21,762 nt of DNA from assembly GCA_002391525.1 (NCBI GenBank), contig DGFE01000061.1, forward strand, positions 1,129 through 22,890, read 5' to 3'. Source of the stretch: Competibacteraceae bacterium UBA3908 (GTDB lineage: Bacteria; Pseudomonadota; Gammaproteobacteria; Competibacterales; Competibacteraceae). This document shows positions 15,036 to 21,762 of the stretch, in pieces. The position numbers and the translations under genes were made by a program. Every line of letters starts with the position of its first letter. The stretch's first letter is position 1. The notes below the pieces were generated by a model, which made no database searches, was not told where the DNA came from, and worked only from the letters and a program-made list of their open reading frames with translations.

Positions 15036-15756
15036 AATCCTCAGCGGCATCTGGGTATATCTGGCGGCCTCGCCGCTGCTGTGGCTGACCGTGACCCTGG
15101 CGGTCTATCTGGCCGGACAGCGGCTGTTCCAATGGAGCGGCGGGCGGGCGCTGTTCCATCCGGTGGCGCTGGCCATCGCCTTGTTGGTGCTGCTCCTCCT
15201 GCTCACCGGCACCCCCTACGCCATCTACTTCTCCGGCGCGCAGTTCATCCACTTCCTGCTTGGCCCCGCCACCGTGGCGCTGGCGATCCCGCTCTACTCG
15301 CACTGGGAGCGGGTGCGGCGGCTGTTCCTGCCGATTGTCGCCGGTTTGCTGGCCGGTTCGCTGACCGCCATCTTTTCCGCGATAGGGATCGCCTGGCTGC
15401 TGGATGGCTCGCCGCGCACCCTGTTGTCGCTGGCGCCCAAGTCGGTCACCACGCCGGTCGCGATGGGGATCGCCGAAAAGATCGGCGGTCTGCCCTCGGT
15501 TACGGCGGTTCTGGTGATTCTGACCGGGGTCGTCGGGGCGGTCGCCGCGCCGGCGCTGCTGGAAGGGTTGCGGATTCGGGACGACGCCGTCAAAGGTTTC
15601 GCCATCGGCGTAGCGGCGCACGGCATCGGTACGGCGCGAGCGTTTCAAATCAGCAGCCTGGCGGGCGCCTTCGCCGGACTGGCAATCGGTTTGAACGCCC
15701 TGTTGACCGCCCTGTTGGCGCCGCTGATCGTCCGGCTGCTCCGGTTGACGCCCTGA
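15010..15756 (+). CDS. lrgB: LrgB/CidB family membrane protein
   Basis: This protein has 248 residues and about six to seven hydrophobic helices. Family blocks seen are FLLGPATVALAIPLY (about 80-94), LAPKSVTTPVAMGIAEKIGG (about 140-159) and FAIGVAAHGIGTARA (about 197-211). LrgB is the obligate partner of LrgA. The frame opens with GTG-ATG, so the start could be 15010 or 15013; either overlaps lrgA by more than 20 bases and implies translational coupling. Its stop is only three bases from the cobO stop on the opposite strand, with no terminator visible. The two transcripts therefore converge and probably overlap. Confidence 0.9.
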   Translation: MMENNDLDRILSGIWVYLAASPLLWLTVTLAVYLAGQRLFQWSGGRALFHPVALAIALLVLLLLLTGTPYAIYFSGAQFIHFLLGPATVALAIPLYSHWERVRRLFLPIVAGLLAGSLTAIFSAIGIAWLLDGSPRTLLSLAPKSVTTPVAMGIAEKIGGLPSVTAVLVILTGVVGAVAAPALLEGLRIRDDAVKGFAIGVAAHGIGTARAFQISSLAGAFAGLAIGLNALLTALLAPLIVRLLRLTP

Positions 15757-15759
15757 TAT

Positions 15760-16362
15760 TCAGAACTCGATCCCCTGCTGCGCCTTCACCCCCTGTTCCC
15801 GGTAGGGATGCTTGACCGCGCGAATCTCGCTGACCAGATCGGCCAATTCCACCAGCGCCTCCGGGGCGTTGCGTCCGGTCACGACGAGGTGTAGTTCCGA
15901 CCTGCGCGCGCCGAACGCGGCCAGCACCCGCGCCAGCTCCAGATAGCCGTATTTCAGCACCGGGTTGAGTTCGTCCAGAATCACCAGATCGTAGCGGGGA
16001 TCGCCGATCATCCGCTCCGCCTCGCGCCAGGCGCGCTCGGCAGTCGCCGTATCCCGTTCCCGATTCTGGGTCAGCCAGGTGAACCCGTCGCCGATGGTCT
16101 GGAAATCGACGTTCTCGAACCGGCTCAACACCGCCCGCTCGGCGCTGTCTTGCGCGCCCTTGAGAAACTGCACCACGCCGACCCGCATCCCGTGGCCGAT
16201 GGCCCGCAGCGCCATGCCGAACGCGGCGGTGGTTTTGCCCTTGCCGGGACCGGTGAACACGACGAGCAAACCTTTCTCACGGGTGGCGCGGGCCTGTTTA
16301 TGCTCGTAGCCGGCCTTGCGACGGGCGGTCAGGCGGGCGTGATTGGGATCGTCGGAAGGCAT
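15760..16362 (-). CDS. cobO: Cob(I)alamin adenosyltransferase (corrinoid adenosyltransferase, CobO/BtuR/CobA type)
   Basis: This 200-residue protein has a P-loop VFTGPGKGKTTAAFGMALRA (P-loop GPGKGKTT 38-45). It then has GVVQFLKG, LVILDELNPVLKYGYL and VVTGRNAPEALVELADLVSE, all typical of the CobO/BtuR family. It transfers the adenosyl group of ATP to the cobalt of reduced corrinoid. The ATG at 16362 is favoured by length and by the basic N-terminal region common to family members. The best Shine-Dalgarno-like bases (GAGG on the minus strand, about ten bases before the ATG) come from the edge of a repeat element. It follows pdxT by about 50 bases on the same strand, so B12 and PLP synthesis may share a transcript. 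Confidence 0.95.
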   Translation of the reverse strand: MPSDDPNHARLTARRKAGYEHKQARATREKGLLVVFTGPGKGKTTAAFGMALRAIGHGMRVGVVQFLKGAQDSAERAVLSRFENVDFQTIGDGFTWLTQNRERDTATAERAWREAERMIGDPRYDLVILDELNPVLKYGYLELARVLAAFGARRSELHLVVTGRNAPEALVELADLVSEIRAVKHPYREQGVKAQQGIEF

Positions 16363-16371
16363 GGAAAGCCA

Positions 16372-16404
16372 CCCTCACCCCAACCCTCTCCCAAAGGGAG
16401 AGGG
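16372..16404. repeat. REP-like intergenic palindromic repeat
   Basis: The element between pdxT and cobO contains a perfect 9-bp inverted repeat (16384-16392 with 16396-16404) around a 3-base AAA loop. It is preceded by a C/A-rich arm (CCCTCACCCCAA). This CCCTCACCCC...CCCTCTCCC-AAA-GGGAGAGGG form is a widely dispersed small repeat that I recognise from many proteobacterial genomes. There is no T-run, so it is not a classical terminator. It may stabilise or attenuate the pdxT-cobO transcript. Confidence 0.75.
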
Positions 16405-16414
16405 AGCGCCATGC

Positions 16415-17080
16415 TCAGACATGATGGGTGAAGCGGGTCCAGCTCAGCGGGGTCCAGTCGGGATCGAGGCCGGCATCGTCCGCCCCGGCGGGATTCAAGC
16501 CGCACTTGCGGAGGAAATAGCGATGAAACGCCAGGCTGGGCGTCAGTTCCGGGTGAAACACGGTGACCAGAATCCGGTCGTCTTCCGCCGCCGCGACGTA
16601 ATCGTCCAGTTGCAGCAGCACCCGCACCCCTTCGCCCACCCGCACGATTTTCGGCGCGCGGATGAAAGTCAGTGGAATCGGCTCGCGCGCCACCGCCGGC
16701 ACCAGCGCCTCACGGTTGAAACTGTCCAACTGGCTGCCGAAGGCGTTGCGGCTGACCGCGATGTCGATCAACCCGAGCGATGGCGTCTCGCCGACGTTCT
16801 CCCGCGCCAGCAGGATCGTTCCGGCGCAGGTGCCCCACAGCTTGAGGCCGTTACCGCAGGCCCGCCGGATCGCCTCGTCCAGGCCAAAAATCGTCAACAG
16901 CCGCGACAGACAGGTGCTCTCGCCACCGGGGATGACCAGGCCCGCCAATCCATCCAGTTCGGCGGCGCGCTTGACCGGCCACGCGGACACGCCGACCCGC
17001 CGCAGGTGGTCGAGATGTTCCTGCACCCCACCCTGCAAATCCAGCACGCCGATCCCGCCGGGGCCGGCAACCGCGTTCAT
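16415..17080 (-). CDS. pdxT: Pyridoxal 5'-phosphate synthase glutaminase subunit
   Basis: This class-I glutaminase has 221 residues from the ATG at 17080. IGVLDLQGGVQEH is at about 10-22, VIPGGEST at 49-56, the nucleophile C85 lies in WGTCAG, and the partner residues H176 and E178 are in VFHPELT. It supplies ammonia to PdxS through a channel in a 12+12 complex. I chose the ATG that overlaps the pdxS TAA (TAATG), which makes the two genes translationally coupled; a TTG two codons upstream is possible. The C-terminus continues about 30 residues beyond the usual end after FHPELT...FL, with a Trp/Asp-rich stretch of no known role. Confidence 0.95.
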   Translation of the reverse strand: MNAVAGPGGIGVLDLQGGVQEHLDHLRRVGVSAWPVKRAAELDGLAGLVIPGGESTCLSRLLTIFGLDEAIRRACGNGLKLWGTCAGTILLARENVGETPSLGLIDIAVSRNAFGSQLDSFNREALVPAVAREPIPLTFIRAPKIVRVGEGVRVLLQLDDYVAAAEDDRILVTVFHPELTPSLAFHRYFLRKCGLNPAGADDAGLDPDWTPLSWTRFTHHV

Positions 17081-17961
17081 TACCAACCCCGCCCTGCCAG
17101 CCGATCCTCATTGGGCATGTTGGCCACGTCCAGACCCGGCATGGGATCGCCCAGATCCATCGAGACCTCCAGCAACTTTCCGGGATCGTCGTAATAGGCC
17201 GTGGCCCTGACGATGGCGCCGGCGCGGCGGACCGGATCGCTCGACTTGAAAATGCCGGAACCCACGAACACACCGTCACAACCCAATTGCATCATCAGCG
17301 CGGCGTCGGCGGGGGTGGCGATGCCGCCGGCGGCGAAATTGACCACCGGCAACCGACCCAGCTTCTTGACCTCCAGCGCCAGTTCGTAGGGAATGCCGTT
17401 GACCTTGGCGAAACCCATGATTTCCTCGGCGGGCATGGTCGCCAACTGGCGGACTTCGCGATTCATGGTCCGCATGTGCCGCACCGCTTCGACCACGTTG
17501 CCGGTACCGGCCTCGCCCTTGGTGCGAATCATCGCGGCGCCCTCGGCGATCCGCCGCAGCGCTTCGCCCAGATTGCGCGCGCCGCAGACGAAGGGGATCT
17601 CGAAGCGGGTCTTGTCGATGTGACAATCCTCGTCGGCGGGCGTCAGCACCTCGCTTTCGTCGATGTAATCGATTTTCAGGGCTTGCAGGATTTGTGCTTC
17701 CACGAAGTGGCCGATGCGCGCCTTGGCCATGACCGGGATGGTCACGGCCTCCTTGATCGCCTTGATCAACCCCGGATCGGACATGCGCGCCACCCCCCCA
17801 TGCCTGCGGATGTCGGCTGGCACCCGTTCCAGAGCCATGACCGCCACCGCGCCCGCTTCCTGGGCGATCTGGGCCTGTTCCACGTTGACCACGTCCATGA
17901 TGACCCCACCCTTGAGCATCTGCGCCAGTTGCGCATTCAGGAGGTATCGATTCTCTGCCAT
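17080..17961 (-). CDS. pdxS: Pyridoxal 5'-phosphate synthase, PdxS (Pdx1) subunit
   Basis: This highly conserved (beta/alpha)8 synthase has 293 residues. Catalytic positions are all present: D23 in GGVIMDVVN, K80 in PVMAKARIGH and K148 in RTKGEAGTGN (equivalent to D24, K81 and K149 in Bacillus). It combines ribose 5-phosphate, glyceraldehyde 3-phosphate and ammonia into PLP. I place the start at ATG 17961 (MAENRYLLN) because the length then matches the family; ATG 17976 and a longer frame up to 18072 are also open. About 230 bases separate it from the cbiO stop, and a possible -10 lies in that gap. PdxST is the DXP-independent route, less common in gammaproteobacteria than PdxA/PdxJ. Confidence 0.96.
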   Translation of the reverse strand: MAENRYLLNAQLAQMLKGGVIMDVVNVEQAQIAQEAGAVAVMALERVPADIRRHGGVARMSDPGLIKAIKEAVTIPVMAKARIGHFVEAQILQALKIDYIDESEVLTPADEDCHIDKTRFEIPFVCGARNLGEALRRIAEGAAMIRTKGEAGTGNVVEAVRHMRTMNREVRQLATMPAEEIMGFAKVNGIPYELALEVKKLGRLPVVNFAAGGIATPADAALMMQLGCDGVFVGSGIFKSSDPVRRAGAIVRATAYYDDPGKLLEVSMDLGDPMPGLDVANMPNEDRLAGRGW

Positions 17962-18041
17962 GCTGCTACTCACCATATTAACGAAGGGATGGTCGCGGGA
18001 CGCGCGCCGTCTCTGGACCCGTCGACTCGCGAAAGCGATGA

Positions 18042-18047
18042 AGTATA
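18042..18047 (-). promoter_or_regulatory. Possible -10 element upstream of pdxS
   Basis: On the minus strand TATACT (one mismatch to TATAAT) lies about 80 bases before the pdxS ATG, in a locally AT-rich spot within a GC-rich 233-base gap. No strong -35 is placed 16-18 bases further upstream. It would let pdxS-pdxT(-cobO) be transcribed independently of the riboswitch-controlled cbi operon. I saw no terminator between cbiO and this point. Confidence 0.3.
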
Positions 18048-18194
18048 TCACCATCGCTGGCCGGAACCGCATTCCCTCAGACTATCGGGCCGCCAACCGG
18101 TTTCCATGAGCCGTGCGAACCTTGCCCTCCAGCGTCCCGGCCCACGGCCGCGAGCCCTTTATTCGACGGAGTCGAGGAGGACGCCCCGAACCCC

Positions 18195-19109
18195 TCAATC
18201 CGCCGCCCGTCGCGCGCAATGGCCAGGCGCCGGTTCATCGCATCGGTTCACGGATCCTGCACCCGACTGGCAAAACCGGTTGCGCAGCCAGGTCAGCAAC
18301 GCTTCGCGGGATCGCGGCGGCACCCCGGGCGCGCCGTCGCCATCCTTCTCCGGCAATGCCTGAGCCACTTCCAGCAACAGCGGCGGCCGTAACCGCGCCC
18401 GCCGTAGCGCTTCCCCATCTCCCAGCACCGCCGTTGTTTCCCCCTGAACCAGCACGGCGCCGTCGTGGAACAATGCGACCTCGTCGGCCCAGGCATAGGC
18501 CAGTTCCACATCGTGGGTCGAAAACACCAGAGTGGTGCCGGCTTCGTGCAGTTGTTGCAAGGCGCCCAGCAGATGCGTCACGCCATGCGGGTCGAGTCCA
18601 GCGGTCGGTTCGTCGAGCACCAGCAGCTCCGGGCGCATGGCCAGCACTCCGGCGATGGCGACCCGCTTCTTCTGACCGAAACTGAGGGTGTGGGTGGCGC
18701 GACCGGCCAGATGCGAAATCCGCAGCGCCTCCAGCGCCTCCCGGACCCGCTCGCGGGTTGCCGACTCGGATATGCCCAGGTTCAGCGGCCCGAACGAGAC
18801 ATCCTGTTCGACGGTCGCCGCGAACAACTGGTCGTCCGGCTCCTGCAACACCAGGCCGACTCGCCGCCGCCAGTGATTGATGGCGCGGCGGTCGTACCTG
18901 GCGGGTCGGCCATCGATTAAAATCTCGCCGCGAGTGGGCCGGAGCGTGCCGTTGAGATGCAACAGCAGGGTGGTTTTACCGGAGCCGTTGGGTCCGAGGA
19001 TGGCCAGCTTCCGGCCCCGCCCGACGCTCAGATCGAGATCGCGCAGGGCGACGATCCCGCCCGAATAGGTGTATTCCAGTCCGCGCGCCGCCAGCAAGGA
19101 GCCGGTCAT
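18195..19109 (-). CDS. cbiO: Cobalt ECF transporter ATPase
   Basis: This single ABC ATPase has 304 residues. Walker A GPNGSGKTT is at 39-47, the Q-loop is LQEPDDQLF (88-96) with the Asp-Asp-Gln typical of CbiO/EcfA, the signature LSFGQKKR is at 142-149, Walker B LLVLDEPTAGLD at 162-173, and the switch histidine is H199 in STHD. It drives cobalt uptake with CbiM, CbiN and CbiQ. It is the last gene of cbiMNQO, and its ATG overlaps the cbiQ stop (ATGA). The C-terminal ~40 residues (after PEKDGDG) are low-complexity and Arg/Ala/Cys-containing, probably a species-specific tail. Confidence 0.95.
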   Translation of the reverse strand: MTGSLLAARGLEYTYSGGIVALRDLDLSVGRGRKLAILGPNGSGKTTLLLHLNGTLRPTRGEILIDGRPARYDRRAINHWRRRVGLVLQEPDDQLFAATVEQDVSFGPLNLGISESATRERVREALEALRISHLAGRATHTLSFGQKKRVAIAGVLAMRPELLVLDEPTAGLDPHGVTHLLGALQQLHEAGTTLVFSTHDVELAYAWADEVALFHDGAVLVQGETTAVLGDGEALRRARLRPPLLLEVAQALPEKDGDGAPGVPPRSREALLTWLRNRFCQSGAGSVNRCDEPAPGHCARRAAD

Positions 19110-19858
19110 GGCCAGCCGCGCGCCAGCAGACCGCCCAAGAGTCCGATCAGGCCAACCAGCGCCGCTCCAGCCGCCAGCCGTGGCCAGGACAACGGCTGTT
19201 CCGGCCTCAACACCCGCAGCTCACCGGTATAGCCGCGCGCAGCCAATCCGATTTCCAGCCGCCGCGCTTGCGCCAGGGCCCGCTGGAACAGGTTCCCGGC
19301 CAGCAGCCCGGCGGAGCGCACGCCGCGGTCGAACCGCGCATAACCCAGCCGCGCCGCCTGCGCCCGCCGACCCGTCAGCGCCCGTTCGGCGAACACGAAA
19401 ATCAGCCGATACATCAGCAGGATCAGTTCGATCACACTGGCCGGAATCCCTGCCCGTCGCAGCAGCGGCACCCAATCCACCAGAGGGGTGGTCAGGGTCA
19501 GAAACGTCAGGCAACTCACCGCCGCCAGCGCCCGCACGGTCGTGCTCAACGCCAAGCGCGCCCCTTCGGCAGGGAAATGAAGATCGAATCCGTCGGCGAA
19601 ACTGATCGACATCGCCAGAAACGGCGCGCCGGCCAGCAGAAACGCCGCCGGGGCGGCCAACATGGCCAGAAACGCCCGCAACGGCACTCCCGCGCCACCC
19701 ACCGTCGCCAGCGCCGTGCCGACCAGCACCAGCGGACCGGTGGTCAACGGCGGCAGGAGCAATGTCAATACCAGCAGTCCGCCCGCCGGTAACAGCTTTT
19801 CGGCGGGATGCCGGTCGCGCCAGCGGTTGGTCCAGGCGTAATGATCAATCGCCCGCAT
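19106..19858 (-). CDS. cbiQ: Cobalt ECF transporter T (coupling) subunit
   Basis: This membrane protein has 250 residues from ATG 19858 (MRAIDHYAW). The YAWTNRWRDRHPAEKL opening is the usual CbiQ N-terminus (compare ...NRWR.-P.EKL). The ERALTGRRAQAARLGY segment and the IGLAARGY motif near the C-terminal half are the coupling motifs that dock on CbiO. It overlaps cbiN by 14 bases upstream and cbiO by 4 downstream. A much longer frame to 20059 is open but would read through cbiN and lacks homology-like sequence, so I reject it. Confidence 0.93.
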   Translation of the reverse strand: MRAIDHYAWTNRWRDRHPAEKLLPAGGLLVLTLLLPPLTTGPLVLVGTALATVGGAGVPLRAFLAMLAAPAAFLLAGAPFLAMSISFADGFDLHFPAEGARLALSTTVRALAAVSCLTFLTLTTPLVDWVPLLRRAGIPASVIELILLMYRLIFVFAERALTGRRAQAARLGYARFDRGVRSAGLLAGNLFQRALAQARRLEIGLAARGYTGELRVLRPEQPLSWPRLAAGAALVGLIGLLGGLLARGWP

Positions 19859-20150
19859 CGGTCCGGCTCCGCCGTCCCTGCGCCTGGCCCCGCTTGAAAC
19901 CCAGGTAATAACCCACGATCCCCGCGCCCAGCGCCGCTTGCAGGGCGAACAGTCCGCTCGCGATTTCAGGAGGCGGCTCCCAGACAAACCCAAACCAGGG
20001 TCGATAATCCGGCTGAATCGTGGCGACCGCTTCCATCGCCCGACCGTCCGAACCGGCAAACTCGGCCCCTTCGCGGCGGCTGCCGACCAGCACCGAGCCG
20101 ATCACCAGCGCCACCGCCAGAACCAGCAACCCGCCGTTTCGCGCTTTCAC
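19845..20150 (-). CDS. cbiN: Cobalt ECF transporter accessory subunit
   Basis: This small protein has 101 residues and a GTG start that overlaps the cbiM stop (GTGA). It has one hydrophobic segment near the N-terminus (about 7-20) and one near the C-terminus (about 66-84). Between them lies a periplasmic loop with EFAGSDGRAMEAV and the IQPDYRPWFGFVWEPPPEIASGLFALQAALGA block, which is the CbiN hallmark. CbiN is needed with CbiM for cobalt loading. It is easily missed because a longer out-of-family frame (to 20972) encloses it. The lysine/arginine-rich end (GFKRGQAQGRR) should stay cytoplasmic. Confidence 0.92.
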   Translation of the reverse strand: MKARNGGLLVLAVALVIGSVLVGSRREGAEFAGSDGRAMEAVATIQPDYRPWFGFVWEPPPEIASGLFALQAALGAGIVGYYLGFKRGQAQGRRSRTDAGD

Positions 20151-20833
20151 GGGCGAGCCTCCGCGGCGAAGGTTTCCGGCGGGAATTCGAGGCTTCGCAG
20201 TTCGTCGCCACTGTATTCCCGCAGGAAATCGACGATGACCACCGTCAGCAAACCCTCCACCACCGCCAGCGGCAACTGGGTCGGCGCGAACACTCCCACG
20301 AACTTGATGAACGACCCCACCATCCCGCTGGCGGGATCGGGGAAAGCCAGCGCCAGTTGGCCGGCGGTCACGGTATAGGTCGTCAGATCGCCCAGCATCG
20401 CCGCCAGAAACACGCCCGCCGCCAATGGCGTGTTCAGCCACCGGGAACCGCGCAACACGGCATAGGCGACCCACGGGCCGGCGACGGCCATCGAAAACAC
20501 ATTGGCGCCCAGGGTGGTGATGCCTCCGTGCGCCAACAGCAACGCCTGAAACGCCAGCACGATGGTTCCCAGCAACGCCATCACCGAAGGACCAAACAGG
20601 ATCGCCCCCAGGCCGGTGCCGGTGGCATGGGAGCAACTGCCGGTCAACGAAGGCAGTTTGAGGGCGGAAATCACGAAGGCGAACGCTCCCGACGCCGCCA
20701 GCAGCAGCTTGGTCTGGGGTTGATCCCGCATCAGGCGGTTGACGCGCCAGGCGCTGGCGATGATGAATGGCAGCGAAACCGCGGTCCACGCGGCGGCGTG
20801 CAGCGGCGGCAGGAAACCTTCGGTAATGTGCAT
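20147..20833 (-). CDS. cbiM: Cobalt ECF transporter substrate-binding subunit
   Basis: This polytopic S subunit has 228 residues. The N-terminus MHITEGFLPP is decisive for the start: in CbiM/NikM proteins the extreme N-terminal Met-His segment coordinates the metal, so H2 must be at the mature end. A GGGGAGG (20840-20846) six bases upstream confirms ATG 20833. Further family blocks are GSCSHATGTGLGAILFGPSVMALLG (about 67-91), with a second metal-ligand histidine, and ALLLAHGGITTLGANVFSMAVAGP (about 98-121). It heads cbiMNQO and lies about 140 bases downstream of a cobalamin riboswitch. The Shine-Dalgarno faces a seven-C run (20866-20872 on the plus strand as G7), which could pair with it. Confidence 0.95.
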   Translation of the reverse strand: MHITEGFLPPLHAAAWTAVSLPFIIASAWRVNRLMRDQPQTKLLLAASGAFAFVISALKLPSLTGSCSHATGTGLGAILFGPSVMALLGTIVLAFQALLLAHGGITTLGANVFSMAVAGPWVAYAVLRGSRWLNTPLAAGVFLAAMLGDLTTYTVTAGQLALAFPDPASGMVGSFIKFVGVFAPTQLPLAVVEGLLTVVIVDFLREYSGDELRSLEFPPETFAAEARP

Positions 20834-20973
20834 GGCAAACCTCCCCGGTGACAGGCGGAGCTTCGGGGGGGTCGTCTTGGGAAAGCGGTCGCCACGAACG
20901 GCTTGGCGATAACGCGCTGGCTGGAGACGGTTCGCAACCCCGGGAACACCCCGCCCGGAATCCAACTGGCAAC

Positions 20974-21170
20974 CGACATCGGCAGGTCTCCTGGCTTACA
21001 GGTCTTCGTCGCTCGCCCAGCCTTCCCAGCCTTTCGGCCAGTGGCGCGCGGGGGGCGCGACTCGCTGTTCACAGTTGCGGGGGCAGCCCTGGAATTGGCG
21101 ACCCGACGGCCACCGCACCAGATTCCCTTTTCATCCCCAGCGGGCCGAAAGCCCTTGGGAACCCATGTCG
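20974..21170 (-). ncRNA. Cobalamin (adenosylcobalamin) riboswitch
   Basis: On the minus strand the conserved elements occur in order. P1 (CGACAT at 21170-21165) is closed by ATGTCG at 20979-20974, a 6-bp helix. AAAAGGGAA then GGTG follow. The CCCGCAACTGT-type core is near 21080, a CCACTG block near 21045, and GGGAAGG near 21029. The invariant AAGCCAGGAGACCTGCC 3' segment closes it (about 20981-20998). B12 bound to this RNA normally represses downstream expression. Here it controls cbiMNQO about 140 bases away. There is no T-rich terminator in between, so control is probably at translation initiation. Confidence 0.96.
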
Positions 21171-21377
21171 TTTGTATGGCGATGCTAACGCCCGGCTGGC
21201 GACGGCGTCAACTTCGCCGCCTTTGCAAACCGCTTATCGGAATCGTACTCTTCACTCGGAGATTATCCCGCTTCCATCGCCGCCGGTTCGCCAAACAGGC
21301 ATTTAGCAGGCGTTCGAACCCTGCCGGACGATTGGCAAAGGACCGGAACCCGAAAATCATGCCGGAATCCGCCCATC

Positions 21378-21746
21378 ATGAATGACAAACGACTGCTGAT
21401 CGTTGACGACGAACCGGCGTTCGGAGAGTTCGTTCGCGAAGTCGCCCTGGCGCTCGGTTACGAGGTGTTGGCCACCACCAACGGCAAGGCGTTTCAAGAG
21501 TGCTACGCCGAGTTCCACCCAACCACCGTCATGCTCGACATGGTCATGCCCGACATGGACGGCAACGAATTACTGCTCTGGCTGCTGCAACAGGGCTACG
21601 CAGCGGACCTCATCATCACCACCGGCTACAACCCGGATTACGCCAGCGAAGCCAAGTTGCTGGCCGAATTCAATGGCCTGAACACGGTGACCACCCTGGT
21701 CAAGCCCTTCAGTCTGGCCAAACTGCGCGCCGTCCTCGGCGGCTAG
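21378..21746 (+). CDS. Stand-alone receiver-domain response regulator (CheY-like)
   Basis: This 122-residue protein is a single REC domain: acidic pocket D10/D11 (IVDDE), phospho-acceptor D54 in MLDMVMPDMDG, switch T81/T82 (IITTGY) and K109 in LVKPF. No output domain is attached, and no histidine kinase lies in the window, so its partner and role are unknown (phosphorelay or protein-protein control). It starts 207 bases from the 5' end of the riboswitch RNA, diverging from the cbi operon. The stop TAG shares its G with a 17-base Tn5 mosaic-end match, so the true C-terminus may be artificial, although a length near 122 is normal for this class. Confidence 0.88.
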   Translation: MNDKRLLIVDDEPAFGEFVREVALALGYEVLATTNGKAFQECYAEFHPTTVMLDMVMPDMDGNELLLWLLQQGYAADLIITTGYNPDYASEAKLLAEFNGLNTVTTLVKPFSLAKLRAVLGG

Positions 21747-21762
21747 TCTCTTATACACATCT
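21746..21762 (+). other. Tn5/Nextera mosaic-end sequence (likely library adapter)
   Basis: The last 17 bases match exactly the inner 17 of the 19-base Tn5 mosaic end used in Nextera library adapters; the two preceding bases (TA) do not match its first two (CT). Such a match at a contig end is far more likely to be untrimmed adapter than native DNA. It marks an assembly end rather than a transposon. Confidence 0.9.

Noticed and set aside
16384..16404. Hairpin between pdxT and cobO as a terminator
   Set aside because: It has a perfect 9-bp stem but no T-run on either strand and fits a dispersed repeat better.
19845..20972. Long minus-strand frame covering cbiN and antisense frame-shadow of cbiM
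   Set aside because: Only the last 101 codons match a known family (CbiN); the upstream part is cbiM read in another frame.
21306..21324. GCAGG...TTCGAAC...CCTGC looks like a tRNA T-arm
   Set aside because: The loop is nine bases rather than seven when the five-base stem is paired, and no acceptor, D or anticodon arm can be found on either strand nearby. It is only a short inverted repeat.
1..21762. CRISPR arrays, insertion sequences, integrases, rRNA
   Set aside because: No regularly spaced direct repeats, transposase or integrase motifs, or rRNA-like sequence were seen.

Overview
This is a GC-rich (mostly mid-60s to low-70s % G+C) chromosomal segment of a proteobacterium. It is probably a gammaproteobacterium, to judge from the DUF4124 envelope protein, the late B12 genes and the overall gene style, but the genus cannot be fixed from sequence reading alone. 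Both ends are cut. The left edge falls inside a plsC-type acyltransferase. The right edge ends in a 17-base exact match to the Tn5/Nextera mosaic end, so the window reaches the end of an assembled contig. I see no rRNA, tRNA, insertion sequence, phage or CRISPR.

Layout. (1) 2-622: 3' part of a lysophospholipid acyltransferase. (2) 709-4534: a noticeably lower-GC polyamine block. It holds carboxynorspermidine decarboxylase (nspC), carboxynorspermidine/carboxyspermidine synthase with an odd Lys/Pro-rich tail, a strong intrinsic terminator, then a type III-fold ornithine/lysine decarboxylase. Together these form the S-adenosylmethionine-independent route to spermidine or norspermidine. (3) 4629-7354: a compact ECF vitamin transporter, ThiW-like S subunit, fused double ATPase and T subunit. 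(4) 7383-8710 (minus): uppP and a translationally coupled SCP2-like gene. (5) 8891-9499: an exported DUF4124, coiled-coil, proline-rich protein. (6) 9506-13876: B12 genes cobA, cobD and cbiB on the minus strand, and the divergent cobQ. (7) 13928-15756: an L,D-transpeptidase-like protein and an LrgA/LrgB pair. (8) 15760-17961 (minus): pdxS-pdxT (PLP synthase), then cobO. (9) 18195-20833 (minus): cbiM-cbiN-cbiQ-cbiO, a cobalt ECF transporter whose leader carries a clear cobalamin riboswitch (20974-21170). (10) 21378-21746: a stand-alone receiver-domain response regulator at the contig end.

How it works together. Cobalt uptake (CbiMNQO, riboswitch-controlled) supplies B12 synthesis. CobA makes precorrin-2, CobO adenosylates the corrinoid, CobQ amidates it, and CobD and CbiB make and attach the aminopropanol arm. 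The corrin-ring-contraction genes and the nucleotide-loop genes are not in this window. PdxST makes PLP, the cofactor of three enzymes encoded here (NspC, the ODC-like enzyme and CobD). Cofactor supply (thiamine precursor, PLP, B12) is the dominant theme. Cell-envelope functions (PlsC, UppP, L,D-transpeptidase, LrgAB) are interleaved.

The most interesting points are the compositionally distinct polyamine block, the ThiW-like transporter with its own dedicated energising module, and two overlapping mutually exclusive hairpins over the cbiB ribosome-binding site. Nothing here looks like a wholly new defence or mobile system.
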